From Pseudomonas laurylsulfatiphila (GTDB lineage: Bacteria; Pseudomonadota; Gammaproteobacteria; Pseudomonadales; Pseudomonadaceae): a DNA stretch of 64,000 nucleotides. The notes below the pieces were generated by a model that worked only from the letters and a program-made list of their open reading frames with translations, searched no databases and was not told the origin of the DNA. The position numbers were made by a program, and so were the translations under genes. Shown here one piece after another: positions 20,711 through 30,118 of the stretch. The stretch is taken from positions 558,001 to 622,000 of the forward strand of contig NZ_NIRS01000003.1 in NCBI RefSeq assembly GCF_002934665.1, read 5' to 3'. How positions within the stretch are numbered: position 1 is the first letter of the stretch; each line of letters starts with the position of its first letter.

Positions 20711-22141
20711 TCAAAGACACAAACGCTGGCGCAGTCCCTGGACATAATCCTGCCACTCACTGAGCACCCCCTGCTGAAACGGCGTAGCACTAACACTCAA
20801 CTGGGCCGCGGCTTCTACAAAACTTTCAAGGGTATTTGGCGCCCCCCACTCGGGTTCCGACAAACGTTTCTGACAGAATATTCGCCAGCGCTCTTGCTCC
20901 TCGGCATTCAACGTATCGGGAAAGTTGCGTGCGCGATATCGAAACAATAATTCAGGCAAGCGTTCGTCATCGAAAGGCCACTGCTCTTGTGCCAACTGCA
21001 TCGGGTCAACGGTTCTGACTTGTTCGCACAAACGCCGGTCCCGATCACCGATGAATCCATCGTATAACTGTTGCTCCGGATCCTGGCTCTGGGAAAAATC
21101 TTCGCGGGCATAAATCGCCAGGACTTTATCCAGCCAAACTTTCCGCGCGTCATTTAGCCGCAACACCCGCTGCTGATACAGCGCCATGTCCAGCCCCAGA
21201 CGCTGTTGATCTTCTTGACGAAGTACCGACAACGGAGCCACCACCGGGCACTTGTTGATGTGAATCAGCTTCAACGGCACCGGCAACTCCCCCTCGGCCA
21301 GTTCGTCGTGGCGGGTATACAAGCGCTGACGCAAACTTTCGGCATCCAGATCGAGCAGGCCCTGGGGGTCGAGGTGCAGGTCACAGACAATCAGAGCGTT
21401 CTTGTTGCGCGGGTGCCAGGCCAGCGGCAACACCACCCCCACATAGCTGCGCGCCGCCGAAAAGCGCCCGGAAACATGCACCAGCGGTTGCAGCAGGCGT
21501 ATCTGGTCCATGACTTTTTGCTTGCTGCGCAGTTGAAACAGCCAGGCGTAGAGCTTTGGCTGTTTTTCCCGAATGAGGCGCGCCAGGGCAATCGTCGCGC
21601 GAACGTCCGACAGTGCCTCGTGGGCATTGCCGTGATCGATGCCGTTGGCCGCAGTCAGGCGTTCGAGCTTGAGCGTGACCTGCCCTTCGTCATCCGTCGG
21701 CCATTGCAGGCCATCGGGGCGCAAGGCATAAGCGGCACGCACCACATCGATCAGATCCCAGCGGCTGTTGCCGCCCTGCCATTCCCGCGCATAAGGGTCG
21801 AAAAAGTTTCGGTACAGGCTGTAGCGGGTCATCTCGTCATCGAAACGTAGCGTGTTGTACCCCGCGCCACAGGTGCCCGGTGCCGCGAGCTGGGCATGCA
21901 CCCGGGTCATGAAATCGGCTTCGCTCAAACCCTGTGCCTGCAGTTGCCCGGGCGTGATTCCCGTGATCGCACAAGCGGCCGGGTGCGGCAGGATGTCGTC
22001 ACTGGGCTGGCAGTAAAGATTGACCGGCTCGTCGATTTCATTGAGATCGAAGTCGGTGCGCAGGCCGGCCATTTGCAACGGACGGTCGCAACGGGGATTG
22101 ATGCCAGTGGTTTCGTAGTCGTACCAGAAGATGGAGGTCAC
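20711..22141 (-). CDS. sbcB: Exodeoxyribonuclease I
   Basis: A 476-residue 3'-5' single-strand exonuclease (E. coli 475). The N-terminal DEDDh nuclease domain begins SIFWYDYETTGINPRCDRP (Asp8 and Glu10 are metal ligands), with NTLRFDDEMTRYSLYRNFFD and HEALSDVRATIALARL supplying the later acidic and His residues. The SH3-like and helical C-terminal domains follow (HPRNKNALIVCDLHLDP). It acts in mismatch repair and in trimming recombination intermediates. Confidence 0.96.
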   Translation of the reverse strand: MTSIFWYDYETTGINPRCDRPLQMAGLRTDFDLNEIDEPVNLYCQPSDDILPHPAACAITGITPGQLQAQGLSEADFMTRVHAQLAAPGTCGAGYNTLRFDDEMTRYSLYRNFFDPYAREWQGGNSRWDLIDVVRAAYALRPDGLQWPTDDEGQVTLKLERLTAANGIDHGNAHEALSDVRATIALARLIREKQPKLYAWLFQLRSKQKVMDQIRLLQPLVHVSGRFSAARSYVGVVLPLAWHPRNKNALIVCDLHLDPQGLLDLDAESLRQRLYTRHDELAEGELPVPLKLIHINKCPVVAPLSVLRQEDQQRLGLDMALYQQRVLRLNDARKVWLDKVLAIYAREDFSQSQDPEQQLYDGFIGDRDRRLCEQVRTVDPMQLAQEQWPFDDERLPELLFRYRARNFPDTLNAEEQERWRIFCQKRLSEPEWGAPNTLESFVEAAAQLSVSATPFQQGVLSEWQDYVQGLRQRLCL

Positions 22142-22340
22142 GGGCGATTCCTGAACTGAAGATCGGCAAAGTCTAGGCGTTCACCTCCCGCCACGGCCAG
22201 TAGTCTGTCATTCAAGCACCTTGCGCGGCTCACCATGCAATACATAGTTATGTCGTTTCCCCCCGCCCCCGCCCCTCGAATAGGCTGCTAGCATCGAATG
22301 GATACACAATCCCGATCCAGGCCACATCATCAGGTTGCCC

Positions 22341-23066
22341 ATGCTCGAGACCACAGCACAGCCACGGAATGCGCCGCTGTCACCGCCACTGGACACGCGG
22401 TACCAGGTCGAAACGCCGGAGGGCGTCGACCTGCCACTGCGCCCGGCCGGGTTGATGGTTCGTGCGCTGGCGTTCGCCATCGATCTTGGTTTGCGCAGCC
22501 TAGTCCTCGGTGCGCTGTTCATTGCGCTGGCGATGCTCGGCAAATTGGGCGCCGGGCTCGGGTCGATCCTGCTGTTCGGGGTGAGCTGGTGGTACATGGT
22601 GCTGTTCGAGGTGCTCAACCAGGGTCGTTCGCCGGGCAAGCAATGGATGGGACTGCGGGTGGTGCACGACGATGGCACCCCGGTCGGCTGGTCCGCTTCG
22701 CTGCTGCGCAACCTGTTGCGCGTTGTCGACTTGTTGCCCTTCGGTTACTTCCTCGGGGCCATCAGCTGCCTGCAACACCCCCACTTCAAGCGCCTTGGCG
22801 ATATCACCGCCGGGACCCTGGTGATCTACCGCGAACACTCGCACACCCGACCCGAACTCCCCGAAGCCCAGCCCCGCCGCACGGCATTTGCCCTGACGCT
22901 CAGCGAGCAACGGGCCATCCTCGGGTTTGCCGAGCGCCAGGGCGAACTCTCCCGGCAGCGGACCGATGAACTGGCTGCCATTCTCGCCCAACCCTTGCAA
23001 GTCCCGGCCGCGCAGGCGGTGACCGAGCTCAACGGCATCGCCCGCGGCTTGTTGGGGCCGACATGA
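22341..23066 (+). CDS. RDD family membrane protein
   Basis: A 241-residue protein with the RDD signature in its first helix (LMVRALAFAIDLGLRSLVLG; R..A...D), three hydrophobic segments, the loop GRSPGKQWMGLRVV and a hydrophilic C-terminus of about 80 residues. First gene of the operon RDD-SpoIIM-DUF4129-DUF4350, which in many Proteobacteria continues into MoxR and DUF58. The frame runs to a TTG at 22335, but ATG 22341 is the likelier start. The next gene overlaps by ATGA. Function of the operon is unproven; an envelope or maturation role is assumed from MoxR partners. Confidence 0.88.
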   Translation: MLETTAQPRNAPLSPPLDTRYQVETPEGVDLPLRPAGLMVRALAFAIDLGLRSLVLGALFIALAMLGKLGAGLGSILLFGVSWWYMVLFEVLNQGRSPGKQWMGLRVVHDDGTPVGWSASLLRNLLRVVDLLPFGYFLGAISCLQHPHFKRLGDITAGTLVIYREHSHTRPELPEAQPRRTAFALTLSEQRAILGFAERQGELSRQRTDELAAILAQPLQVPAAQAVTELNGIARGLLGPT

Positions 23067-24040
23067 AGCAAAGCCTTTTCGAACGTCGGCACAAGGCCGA
23101 GTGGGAACGTTTCTGCGGGCTGCTCGATCAGTTGGAACGGGACGGCAAGGCCACCGACGCGGGCAGTTTCCCGAAGGACTACCGGCGCCTCTGCCAACAC
23201 CTGGCACTGGCACGGGAGCGTGGCTACAGCAGTTTTCTGGTCGACTCGTTGCAGCAACACGTGCTGCGCGGGCATCAACAGCTTTACCGTCACCGCAGTC
23301 GCCTGGGGGCCAATGCGCTGGCTTTCATCCTCGCGGATTTCCCGCGCCTGGTGCGCGAACAGTGGCGTTTCGTGCTCGCCGCCAGCCTGATGTTCTTTGT
23401 CAGCCTAGCCGGTTTCGCGCTGCTGGTGTACCTGTTCCCGGACCTGATCTACAACCTGATCCCCGCCGAACAGGTCAGCGAAATGCAAAGCATGTACGAC
23501 CCCGTTGCCGGCCACCTCGGGCGCACGGCGGAACGGGCCGCCAGTGAAGACTGGGTGATGTTCGGCTATTACATCATGCACAACATCGGCATTGCCTTTC
23601 AGACCTTCGCCAGCGGTTTGCTGTTCGGCCTGGGCAGCGTGTTCTTCCTGATTTTCAACGGCCTGATGATTGGTGCGGTGGCCGGGCACCTGACCTACGT
23701 CGGCTACGGGCAGACCTTCTGGTCATTCGTGATCGGCCATGGCGCTTTCGAACTCAGCGCCATCGCCCTGGCAGGCGCCGCCGGTCTGAAGCTGGGCTGG
23801 GCGTTGGTCGCCCCGGGGCGCCTGTCCCGTGCCGAGTCCTTGCGATTGGCGGCGCGCAAGAGCGTGTTGCTGATCTGCGGGGTCATGCTGTTTCTGTTGA
23901 TCGCGGCGTTTATCGAGGCCTACTGGTCATCGATGACTCGCCCGTCACCCCAGACCAAGTACCTGGTCGGCGCGGCACTCTGGTTGCTGGTCGTGGTTTA
24001 TCTCGTATTCGCCGGACGTCGCCGCCATGCGCCTGAATGA
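23063..24040 (+). CDS. SpoIIM-like (DUF95) membrane protein
   Basis: A 325-residue protein with a soluble N-terminal part (FERRHKAEWERFCGLLDQLE, a hallmark of the group) and about six membrane helices (ANALAFILADFPRLVREQWR, NIGIAFQTFASGLLFGLGSV, IGHGAFELSAIALAGAAGLK). The last is the SpoIIM core motif GHGxxELxAxxxAG. Sporulation is absent from Pseudomonas, so the name reflects fold only. It overlaps RDD by 4 bp and DUF4129 by 14 bp, which indicates tight coupling. Confidence 0.87.
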   Translation: MKQSLFERRHKAEWERFCGLLDQLERDGKATDAGSFPKDYRRLCQHLALARERGYSSFLVDSLQQHVLRGHQQLYRHRSRLGANALAFILADFPRLVREQWRFVLAASLMFFVSLAGFALLVYLFPDLIYNLIPAEQVSEMQSMYDPVAGHLGRTAERAASEDWVMFGYYIMHNIGIAFQTFASGLLFGLGSVFFLIFNGLMIGAVAGHLTYVGYGQTFWSFVIGHGAFELSAIALAGAAGLKLGWALVAPGRLSRAESLRLAARKSVLLICGVMLFLLIAAFIEAYWSSMTRPSPQTKYLVGAALWLLVVVYLVFAGRRRHAPE

Positions 24041-25571
24041 CGCCAGCGTGGTCATTCGCCCGCGCTCGACCTGGGAAGCCATGGACCTCGGCGTGCTCCT
24101 GAGCCAGCGCCACCGACACCTGTTAATGACCAGTTGGGCTTTGCTTACGTTGCCGGTGTTCGCGTTGCTAAGTTGGGGGCTCTGGGACTGGCCTTCTCTC
24201 GCCGTGTTGATTTTCTGGTGGTTGAAACCGGCATTCGACCGCCTGCCCTTGTACATCCTGTCCAAAGCCATGTTCGGCGAGACACCCACGCTCAAGCAGG
24301 CCCTGCGGCAATGGCCGCGACTGCTCAAAGGGCAATTGCTGGCCAGCCTGACCTGGCGACGCCTGAGTCTGCAGCGCAGTTTCGTGATGCCGGTGGCGCA
24401 ACTCGAAGGCCTCGACGGACAACAGCGCCAGCAGCGTTTAGAGGTGCTGTTGCAGCGGGACTCCAGCGCCGCACGCTGGCTGACGATCATCGGCGCGCAC
24501 CTGGAAGGCGCGCTGTGGATCGGCTTGATGGTGCTGTTCTATCTGCTGTTGCCGCAACAGGTCGCGCTGGACTGGAGCTGGCAGACGCTGATCTCTGCGG
24601 CCACCCAGGACTGGCGCTGGCTGGAACACCTGACCAACCTGTTTTATGCACTGGTTCTGGTGGTCTGGGAGCCGATCTATGTCGCCTGCGGTTTCAGCCT
24701 TTATTTGAACCGGCGCACCGTGCTGGAGGCCTGGGATATCGAACTGGTGTTCCGCCGGATGCGCCAGCGTCTGATCAGTGCAAGCAGCGCGCTGTTGATC
24801 GCCGTGATGTTGCTGATGTCACCCACACACAGCGTGTGGGCCGCCGAACCGGCCATTTCACCCGACAGCCCGCGCCTGCTGGACCAGCCCCTGAACACCC
24901 AAGTCGCCAGGGACAACATCAAGACGATCCTCGAACAGCCGCCCTTCAAGAACCGGGAAGCGGTGACACGCTATCGCTTCAGCGAAGACCCGCCGGGCGC
25001 TGAAGCGTCGGGCGACGGGCAGACACCGCAATGGTTGAAGTCCCTGTTGAAGCTATTTGAGGGACAGCACTTCAGAGCCTTGGCGGACCTGATTGAAATC
25101 GCGCTGTGGGGCATCGTCATCGGTGCTGTCGGTCTGTTGATCTGGCGCTATCGCGATTGGGTGCAGGCGTTCGTCAGCCGGCGACCAACCCTCGGCGCCA
25201 AAGCCGTGCGCCCCTTGCCGCAGCAGGCGTTTGGCCTGGACCTCAAGCCCGAGTCCCTGCCCGCCGACATTGCCGCCCGCGCCGAAAGCCTCTGGCAAAG
25301 CCATCCGCGCGAAGCCCTCGGCTTGCTCTATCGCGCCCTGCTCAGCCGCCTGTCGCACGATTTCAACATCGCGCTCGAGGCCGCCGACACTGAAGGACAG
25401 GTGCTGCAGCGCATCGAGCAATTACAGCAACCGGCCTTGCTGGCCTACAGCAAAAACCTGACCGGGCACTGGCAAGGCATGGCCTACGGTCACCGCCTGC
25501 CCCCCGAACAGGTGCGACAGGAACTGTGTGACGGCTGGCGCATGTTGTTCGATCCGGAGGCGCTCCATTGA
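24027..25571 (+). CDS. DUF4129 domain membrane protein
   Basis: A 514-residue protein: three to four hydrophobic helices in the first 270 residues (LMTSWALLTLPVFALLSWGL, LEGALWIGLMVLFYLLLP), a periplasmic stretch with an apparent second signal-like segment (ALLIAVMLLMSPTHSVWA), another helix (IALWGIVIGAVGLLIWRY) and a C-terminal cytoplasmic DUF4129 domain at about 420-510 (ALGLLYRALLSRL). Overlaps both neighbours. Role unknown; it is usually found with transglutaminase or MoxR/DUF58 partners. Confidence 0.83.
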   Translation: MRLNDASVVIRPRSTWEAMDLGVLLSQRHRHLLMTSWALLTLPVFALLSWGLWDWPSLAVLIFWWLKPAFDRLPLYILSKAMFGETPTLKQALRQWPRLLKGQLLASLTWRRLSLQRSFVMPVAQLEGLDGQQRQQRLEVLLQRDSSAARWLTIIGAHLEGALWIGLMVLFYLLLPQQVALDWSWQTLISAATQDWRWLEHLTNLFYALVLVVWEPIYVACGFSLYLNRRTVLEAWDIELVFRRMRQRLISASSALLIAVMLLMSPTHSVWAAEPAISPDSPRLLDQPLNTQVARDNIKTILEQPPFKNREAVTRYRFSEDPPGAEASGDGQTPQWLKSLLKLFEGQHFRALADLIEIALWGIVIGAVGLLIWRYRDWVQAFVSRRPTLGAKAVRPLPQQAFGLDLKPESLPADIAARAESLWQSHPREALGLLYRALLSRLSHDFNIALEAADTEGQVLQRIEQLQQPALLAYSKNLTGHWQGMAYGHRLPPEQVRQELCDGWRMLFDPEALH

Positions 25572-26731
25572 GTCGGCGCCGGGGGACGATCGCCATTGCA
25601 CTGCTCGCCGTGCTGGTGACGGCGCTGGGTGTTTATCTGTACCTCAAGGGGACCCCTTATCAGGTCGAAATCGACCACGGCCCTTCTCCCGAGGCCAGGG
25701 CCAACCCTTACCTGGCGGCGCAGCTGTTCCTGCGTCAGCAAGGCCTGAGCGTCGATCACGCCAATGGCCTGGACATCCTGCCCAGCCTCGATCCGCATCG
25801 ACACAGCCTGTTGTTGCTCGGGGACCGCTACAACATGACGCCACGGCAGATCGACCAGGTGATGAACTGGACCCGGGCCGGCGGGCGGCTGCTGTTCGTC
25901 GCCGAGTCGTTGTGGGATGAAAAACTCGGCCACAGCAATGACCTGCTACTTGACCGGGTACAACTGCGCCAGTCCTTGAGCAAAGACCTGAAGGAACCGC
26001 CACCGGATGTCGGTGACGATCCTTACCCACAACTGACCAAGCTCTATCTGGAAGACGAAGACGCCCCGGCCTATGCCGGTTTCGATACCGCCTTCCATCT
26101 CGAAGACCCGAAAAACCTCGCCCAGACCTGGGCCAACAGCGCCAGGGCGACGCACATGATGCAACTCGATTACGGACTAGGCTCGATCATCGTGGTCACC
26201 GACGCCGACCTGTGGAAAACCCCGGCCGTCGAGCAATACGACAACGCCTGGCTGCTCTGGTACCTGACCGCCGACACCCGCGTGACGCTGATCTTCAACA
26301 CCGATCACGACAGCCTGCCGACCTTGCTGCTACGTTACTTCCCCCAGGCACTGGTCGCGTTGTTCGCCTTGATCGGCCTGGGTTTCTGGCACTTTGGCGT
26401 GCGTCAGGGGCCATTGCTGGAACCGGCACCGAAAGAACGCCGGCAACTGCAGGAGCACCTGCGCGCCAGTGCCGACTTCCTGTTGCGCCGCAACGGTCAA
26501 GCCGGCCTGCTGCAAGCCTTGCAGCAGGACATCCTGCGGCGCGTGCGACGTCGCCATCCCGGCTTTGAACAACTCGCCGTCGCCGAACAATGGTTGGTGC
26601 TCGCGCGCCTGACCGGCCAACCCACACGCGCTATCAGCCAGGCCATGAGCCCGCGTCCGAACCGCCGGCTTTCCAGTGTTGAATTCAGCCGTCAGGTCGC
26701 CCACCTGCAATCCCTGAGGAACGCCCTGTGA
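25568..26731 (+). CDS. DUF4350 domain protein
   Basis: A 387-residue protein with an N-terminal anchor (TIAIALLAVLVTALGVYLYL), an extracytoplasmic DUF4350 domain (LLLLGDRYNMTPRQIDQVMN, then WTRAGGRLLFVAESLWDE, an ABC-2/GldG-like Rossmann region), a second helix at about 255-275 and a cytoplasmic tail. The start is a TTG overlapping the previous stop (TTGA). It is now the last gene of the left half of the operon: the expected next gene, moxR, is 15.4 kb away beyond the secretion island. Confidence 0.82.
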   Translation: MSRRRGTIAIALLAVLVTALGVYLYLKGTPYQVEIDHGPSPEARANPYLAAQLFLRQQGLSVDHANGLDILPSLDPHRHSLLLLGDRYNMTPRQIDQVMNWTRAGGRLLFVAESLWDEKLGHSNDLLLDRVQLRQSLSKDLKEPPPDVGDDPYPQLTKLYLEDEDAPAYAGFDTAFHLEDPKNLAQTWANSARATHMMQLDYGLGSIIVVTDADLWKTPAVEQYDNAWLLWYLTADTRVTLIFNTDHDSLPTLLLRYFPQALVALFALIGLGFWHFGVRQGPLLEPAPKERRQLQEHLRASADFLLRRNGQAGLLQALQQDILRRVRRRHPGFEQLAVAEQWLVLARLTGQPTRAISQAMSPRPNRRLSSVEFSRQVAHLQSLRNAL

Positions 26732-27054
26732 TCCGGCACCGGGAAAGCGTTACGCATTGAGTTTGCAAGATGCCTTGAGAATCCGGCGCGATTCGACGCG
26801 CTCCAAAGGCGACTGCCTCAGCGCAGGAAGCGGGCTTGCCCATGCCCGCATCGAGCCGGTTGGGTGACTGCTCGTCGGCCCAACGAAAACCCACTCAAGA
26901 TCGCCTCCTTCAAGCCGATGGAATAGAGGTGCCGACTGGCTTCAAGCAGTTCATTAACTAGGGGCAAAGTGCTAGCATCGGCCGCCGCGCAATGCACCCC
27001 GGGCATCAACATAACCGTCGTCTTTCCCAATGCTTTTTTCATCTTTCGGACTTT
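26732..27054. other. Left junction of the secretion island
   Basis: These 323 bp separate DUF4350 from the type I secretion ABC gene and must contain the latter's promoter. I see no terminator, REP, insertion sequence, integrase or clear target-site duplicate of the right junction. A 74-codon minus-strand frame (26818-27042) looks partly protein-like but has a weak SD and no recognisable family. Confidence 0.45.
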
Positions 27055-28776
27055 ATGCGATTTTTCCTAGATCCCCAGCGAGATATTGATGCCGCGCTGC
27101 TACGTTATCGTCGACTGTTCGGCGTGTTGGCTCTGTTCAGCGGGGTGATCAACCTGCTGATGCTGGTCCCGTCCATCTACATGATGCAGGTTTTCGACCG
27201 CGTCCTGACCAGCCGCAATGAAACCACGCTGTTGATGCTGAGCCTGATCCTGCTCGGGTTCTTTGCCCTTGGCTGTGTGCTGGAGTGGGTGCGCGGCCAG
27301 GTGATGATCAAGATGAGCGCCGGCCTGGACACTCAGTTGGGCGAGCGGGTGTTCGATGCGGCGTTCGAGCGTAGCCTGAAGGAGCACAGCGCCAACCCGG
27401 CCCAGGTGCTGAGCGATTTGAACAGCATCCGACAGTTCGTCACCGGTCCGGCGCTGATTGCCATCTTCGATGCGCCGTGGCTGCCGATCTATGTCATCGC
27501 GACGTTCCTGTTCCATCCCTGGCTTGGGGTGTTCACGGTCATCGGCTCGCTGATCCTTGCCGGGCTGGGCGTCTGGAACGAGCTGACCACCCGCAAAAGC
27601 ATGAGCGAAGCCAACCGTTTGTCCGTGGCGTCTTCCAGCTACGTGAACAGCACCTTGCAGAACGCCGAGGTGATTCAGGCGATGGGCATGCTCGCGCCCT
27701 TGCGCCAGCGCTGGTTCAACGTACAGCAGCGAGTCATTACCGAGCAGGGTGAGGCCAGTGACCGCAGCTCGCGGATCGCTGCGCTGACACGTTTTGTGCG
27801 CATGACCTGGCAATCGCTGGCCCTTGGCCTGGGGGCCATCCTGGTGATCGAGAACCAGATTTCCGCCGGGGTGATGATCGCCGTGTCGGTATTGCTGGGA
27901 CGAGCCATGGCGCCGGCCGAGGCGCTGATCGGTTCGTGGAAGCAGATGGGGAACGCCAAGAGCAGCTACGAACGCTTGAACCGCCTGCTCAACGAATTCC
28001 CCAAGGCCGCGCCAGGCATGCCCCTGCCAGCGCCGACCGGAGCCCTGAGCATCGACCGCCTGGTGATCATCCCGCCGGGCATGCACAAGCCCGCGGTCAA
28101 TGGCGTGACCATCAGCCTGGCCAAGGGCGAAGTACTGGCGATCATCGGTCCGAGCGCGTCAGGCAAGTCTTCCCTGGCACGCGCGATGGTCGGCATCTGG
28201 ACCGCCAGGCAGGGCTCGGTACGCCTGGACAGCGCCGAGATCGGCCAGTGGTCGCGTGCGGCCCTCGGCCCGCACCTGGGTTACCTGCCCCAGGACATCG
28301 AGCTGTTCGATGGCAGCATCGCCGAAAACATCGCGCGCTTCGGCGAGGTGGACGCAGGCAAGGTCATCGCAGCGGCGCAACTGGCCGGTATCAACGAGAT
28401 GATCCTGCACTTCCCCAAAGGCTATGACACCTTGCTCGGGACTGGCGGACTGGGGTTGTCCGGCGGTCAGAAGCAGCGCATCGGCCTGGCCCGCGCGTTA
28501 TATGGCCAACCGGCGCTGGTGGTGCTCGACGAGCCCAACTCCAACCTCGACGATGCCGGTGAAGCGGCGCTGGTGCAGGCCGTGCGCAAGCTCAAGGCCG
28601 AAGGCTGCACCGTGGTGCTGGTCACCCACAGGCCGAGCATTCTCGGCGCGGTCGACAAGCTGTTGTTCCTCAAGGACGGCGTACAAACCCTGTTCGGCCC
28701 GCGTGACCAGGTGCTCAAGACCCTGGTGCCTGCGACACCGGCAAAAGCCGTCGAACCCCGCAATCAAGAAGCCTGA
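27055..28776 (+). CDS. Type I secretion ABC transporter (PrtD/AprD type)
   Basis: A 573-residue inner-membrane exporter subunit. An N-terminal six-helix domain (LLMLVPSIYMMQVFDRVLTS is the family signature) has no C39 peptidase-like extension, so this is the PrtD class rather than the HlyB or LapB class. In the ATPase domain, Walker A is GPSASGKS at 365-372, the signature LSGGQ is at 468-472, and Walker B ends at Asp492-Glu493. Start chosen at ATG 27055; the 21 upstream codons do not fit. It lies 7 bp before the HlyD gene. The likely cargo is the giant protein encoded from 40902 leftward. Confidence 0.93.
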   Translation: MRFFLDPQRDIDAALLRYRRLFGVLALFSGVINLLMLVPSIYMMQVFDRVLTSRNETTLLMLSLILLGFFALGCVLEWVRGQVMIKMSAGLDTQLGERVFDAAFERSLKEHSANPAQVLSDLNSIRQFVTGPALIAIFDAPWLPIYVIATFLFHPWLGVFTVIGSLILAGLGVWNELTTRKSMSEANRLSVASSSYVNSTLQNAEVIQAMGMLAPLRQRWFNVQQRVITEQGEASDRSSRIAALTRFVRMTWQSLALGLGAILVIENQISAGVMIAVSVLLGRAMAPAEALIGSWKQMGNAKSSYERLNRLLNEFPKAAPGMPLPAPTGALSIDRLVIIPPGMHKPAVNGVTISLAKGEVLAIIGPSASGKSSLARAMVGIWTARQGSVRLDSAEIGQWSRAALGPHLGYLPQDIELFDGSIAENIARFGEVDAGKVIAAAQLAGINEMILHFPKGYDTLLGTGGLGLSGGQKQRIGLARALYGQPALVVLDEPNSNLDDAGEAALVQAVRKLKAEGCTVVLVTHRPSILGAVDKLLFLKDGVQTLFGPRDQVLKTLVPATPAKAVEPRNQEA

Positions 28777-28783
28777 GGCGTCA

Positions 28784-30118
28784 ATGCAACCCAGTTCGAG
28801 CGACATTTCGACCCCCGAGAACAAGCCCGATGCGGATGCCGCGGGCATTGCCAGGATCGGCGTGTGGTTTTTGCTCCTGAGCCTCGGCGGGTTCCTGCTC
28901 TGGGCCTGCCTGGCGCCGCTTGACCGCGGCGTGGTCGGTAGCGGCACAGTGGTGGTTTCCGGCGAGCGCAAGACCGTGCAGTCGCGCAATGGCGGCACGA
29001 TCGACAACATCCTGGTCCGTGAAGGCGACCAGGTGCAGCAGGGGCAAGTGGTGATGCAGCTCAATACCGTCCAGGCCAAGTCGCAACTGGATGTCGCCCT
29101 GGGTCAGTGGCTCGGCGCCCGTGCCGTCGAGGATCGGCTGACGGCCGAACGCCTGAACCGCGACACCGTGCAGTGGTCCGCGGCATTGCTGGCCCGCGCC
29201 AGTGACCCGCGCGCCGTCGCGGCAATGGAGCTGCAAGGCTATCTGTTCGCCACCCGCCGTGCCGAACTGGCCAGCCGCATGCAAATCAGCCGGCACGAAA
29301 TAGCCTCGCTCAAAGAACAGCTCCAGGGCTTCGAAGAGATCAAGCGCAACCACGCTGTACAGCTGCAATTCCAGGAGCAGGCGCTCAAGGGGCTGCGGGA
29401 ACTGGCCCGTGAAGGTTATCTGCCACGCAACCGGCTGTTCGAAGCGGAAAGCAGTGCGGCGCAACTGGGCGCCCAATTGGCTTCGAGCGTTTCCGATATC
29501 GGCCGCACGCGCCAGGCGATCAATGAAAGCGAGCTCAAGGCGCTGCAACAGGGGCAGGTCTTTCGCAGCGACGCCGAGTCGCAATTGACCCAGGTCGTGG
29601 CGCAGACCTCGAGCCTGATCGACCAGATCAAGTCGTTGGAATTCGAAGTCAACAGCGCCGCCATCGTCGCGCCCGTCGCCGGCCAGGTGATGGGCATGAC
29701 CGTGCACACCGTCGGCGGCGTCGCACCCGCGGGCCAGCGCCTGATGGACATTGTCCCGCAAGGCTCCAGCTGGTTGGTCAAGGCGCAATTCCCGCCGATG
29801 ATGGCTGACCGGCTCAAGCCGGAGCTGCCGGTCGATCTGCGTTTCGGTTCGTTGCAACGGGTCCACACCCCGGTGATCGTCGGCAAGGTGCTCACGGTGT
29901 CGGCCGACCAGTTGATCGACGAACACACCGGTTCGCCCTACTTTTCGGTGGAGGTTTCGGTCAGCCCCGAGGCGATCATCCATCTGCGCGAGCTGGGCCT
30001 GGATGTCAAGCCTGGCATGCAGGCCGAAGTACTGGTCAAGACCGGCGAACGCACCCTTGCCAACTACTTGATGCAGCCGGTGACCGAACGTATGGCCGGC
30101 GCTTTCAAGGAAGAATGA
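28784..30118 (+). CDS. Type I secretion membrane-fusion protein (HlyD/PrtE family)
   Basis: A 444-residue periplasmic adaptor with a short cytoplasmic tail, one membrane helix at about 26-46 (WFLLLSLGGFLLWACLAPLD), a lipoyl/biotinyl half (GSGTVVVSGERKTVQSRNGG), a long coiled-coil hairpin (about 95-290) and a beta-barrel C-terminus (IVAPVAGQVMGMTVHTVGGV). The same frame is open far upstream inside the ABC gene, but ATG 28784 follows that gene's stop by 7 bp and fits the family. Its stop overlaps the TolC start (ATGA). Confidence 0.92.
   Translation: MQPSSSDISTPENKPDADAAGIARIGVWFLLLSLGGFLLWACLAPLDRGVVGSGTVVVSGERKTVQSRNGGTIDNILVREGDQVQQGQVVMQLNTVQAKSQLDVALGQWLGARAVEDRLTAERLNRDTVQWSAALLARASDPRAVAAMELQGYLFATRRAELASRMQISRHEIASLKEQLQGFEEIKRNHAVQLQFQEQALKGLRELAREGYLPRNRLFEAESSAAQLGAQLASSVSDIGRTRQAINESELKALQQGQVFRSDAESQLTQVVAQTSSLIDQIKSLEFEVNSAAIVAPVAGQVMGMTVHTVGGVAPAGQRLMDIVPQGSSWLVKAQFPPMMADRLKPELPVDLRFGSLQRVHTPVIVGKVLTVSADQLIDEHTGSPYFSVEVSVSPEAIIHLRELGLDVKPGMQAEVLVKTGERTLANYLMQPVTERMAGAFKEE

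Noticed and set aside
26818..27042. 74-codon minus-strand frame in the left junction of the secretion island
   Set aside because: It reads somewhat like a protein but has a weak SD, runs over the presumed promoter of the exporter operon and matches nothing I recognise. Left as unsupported.
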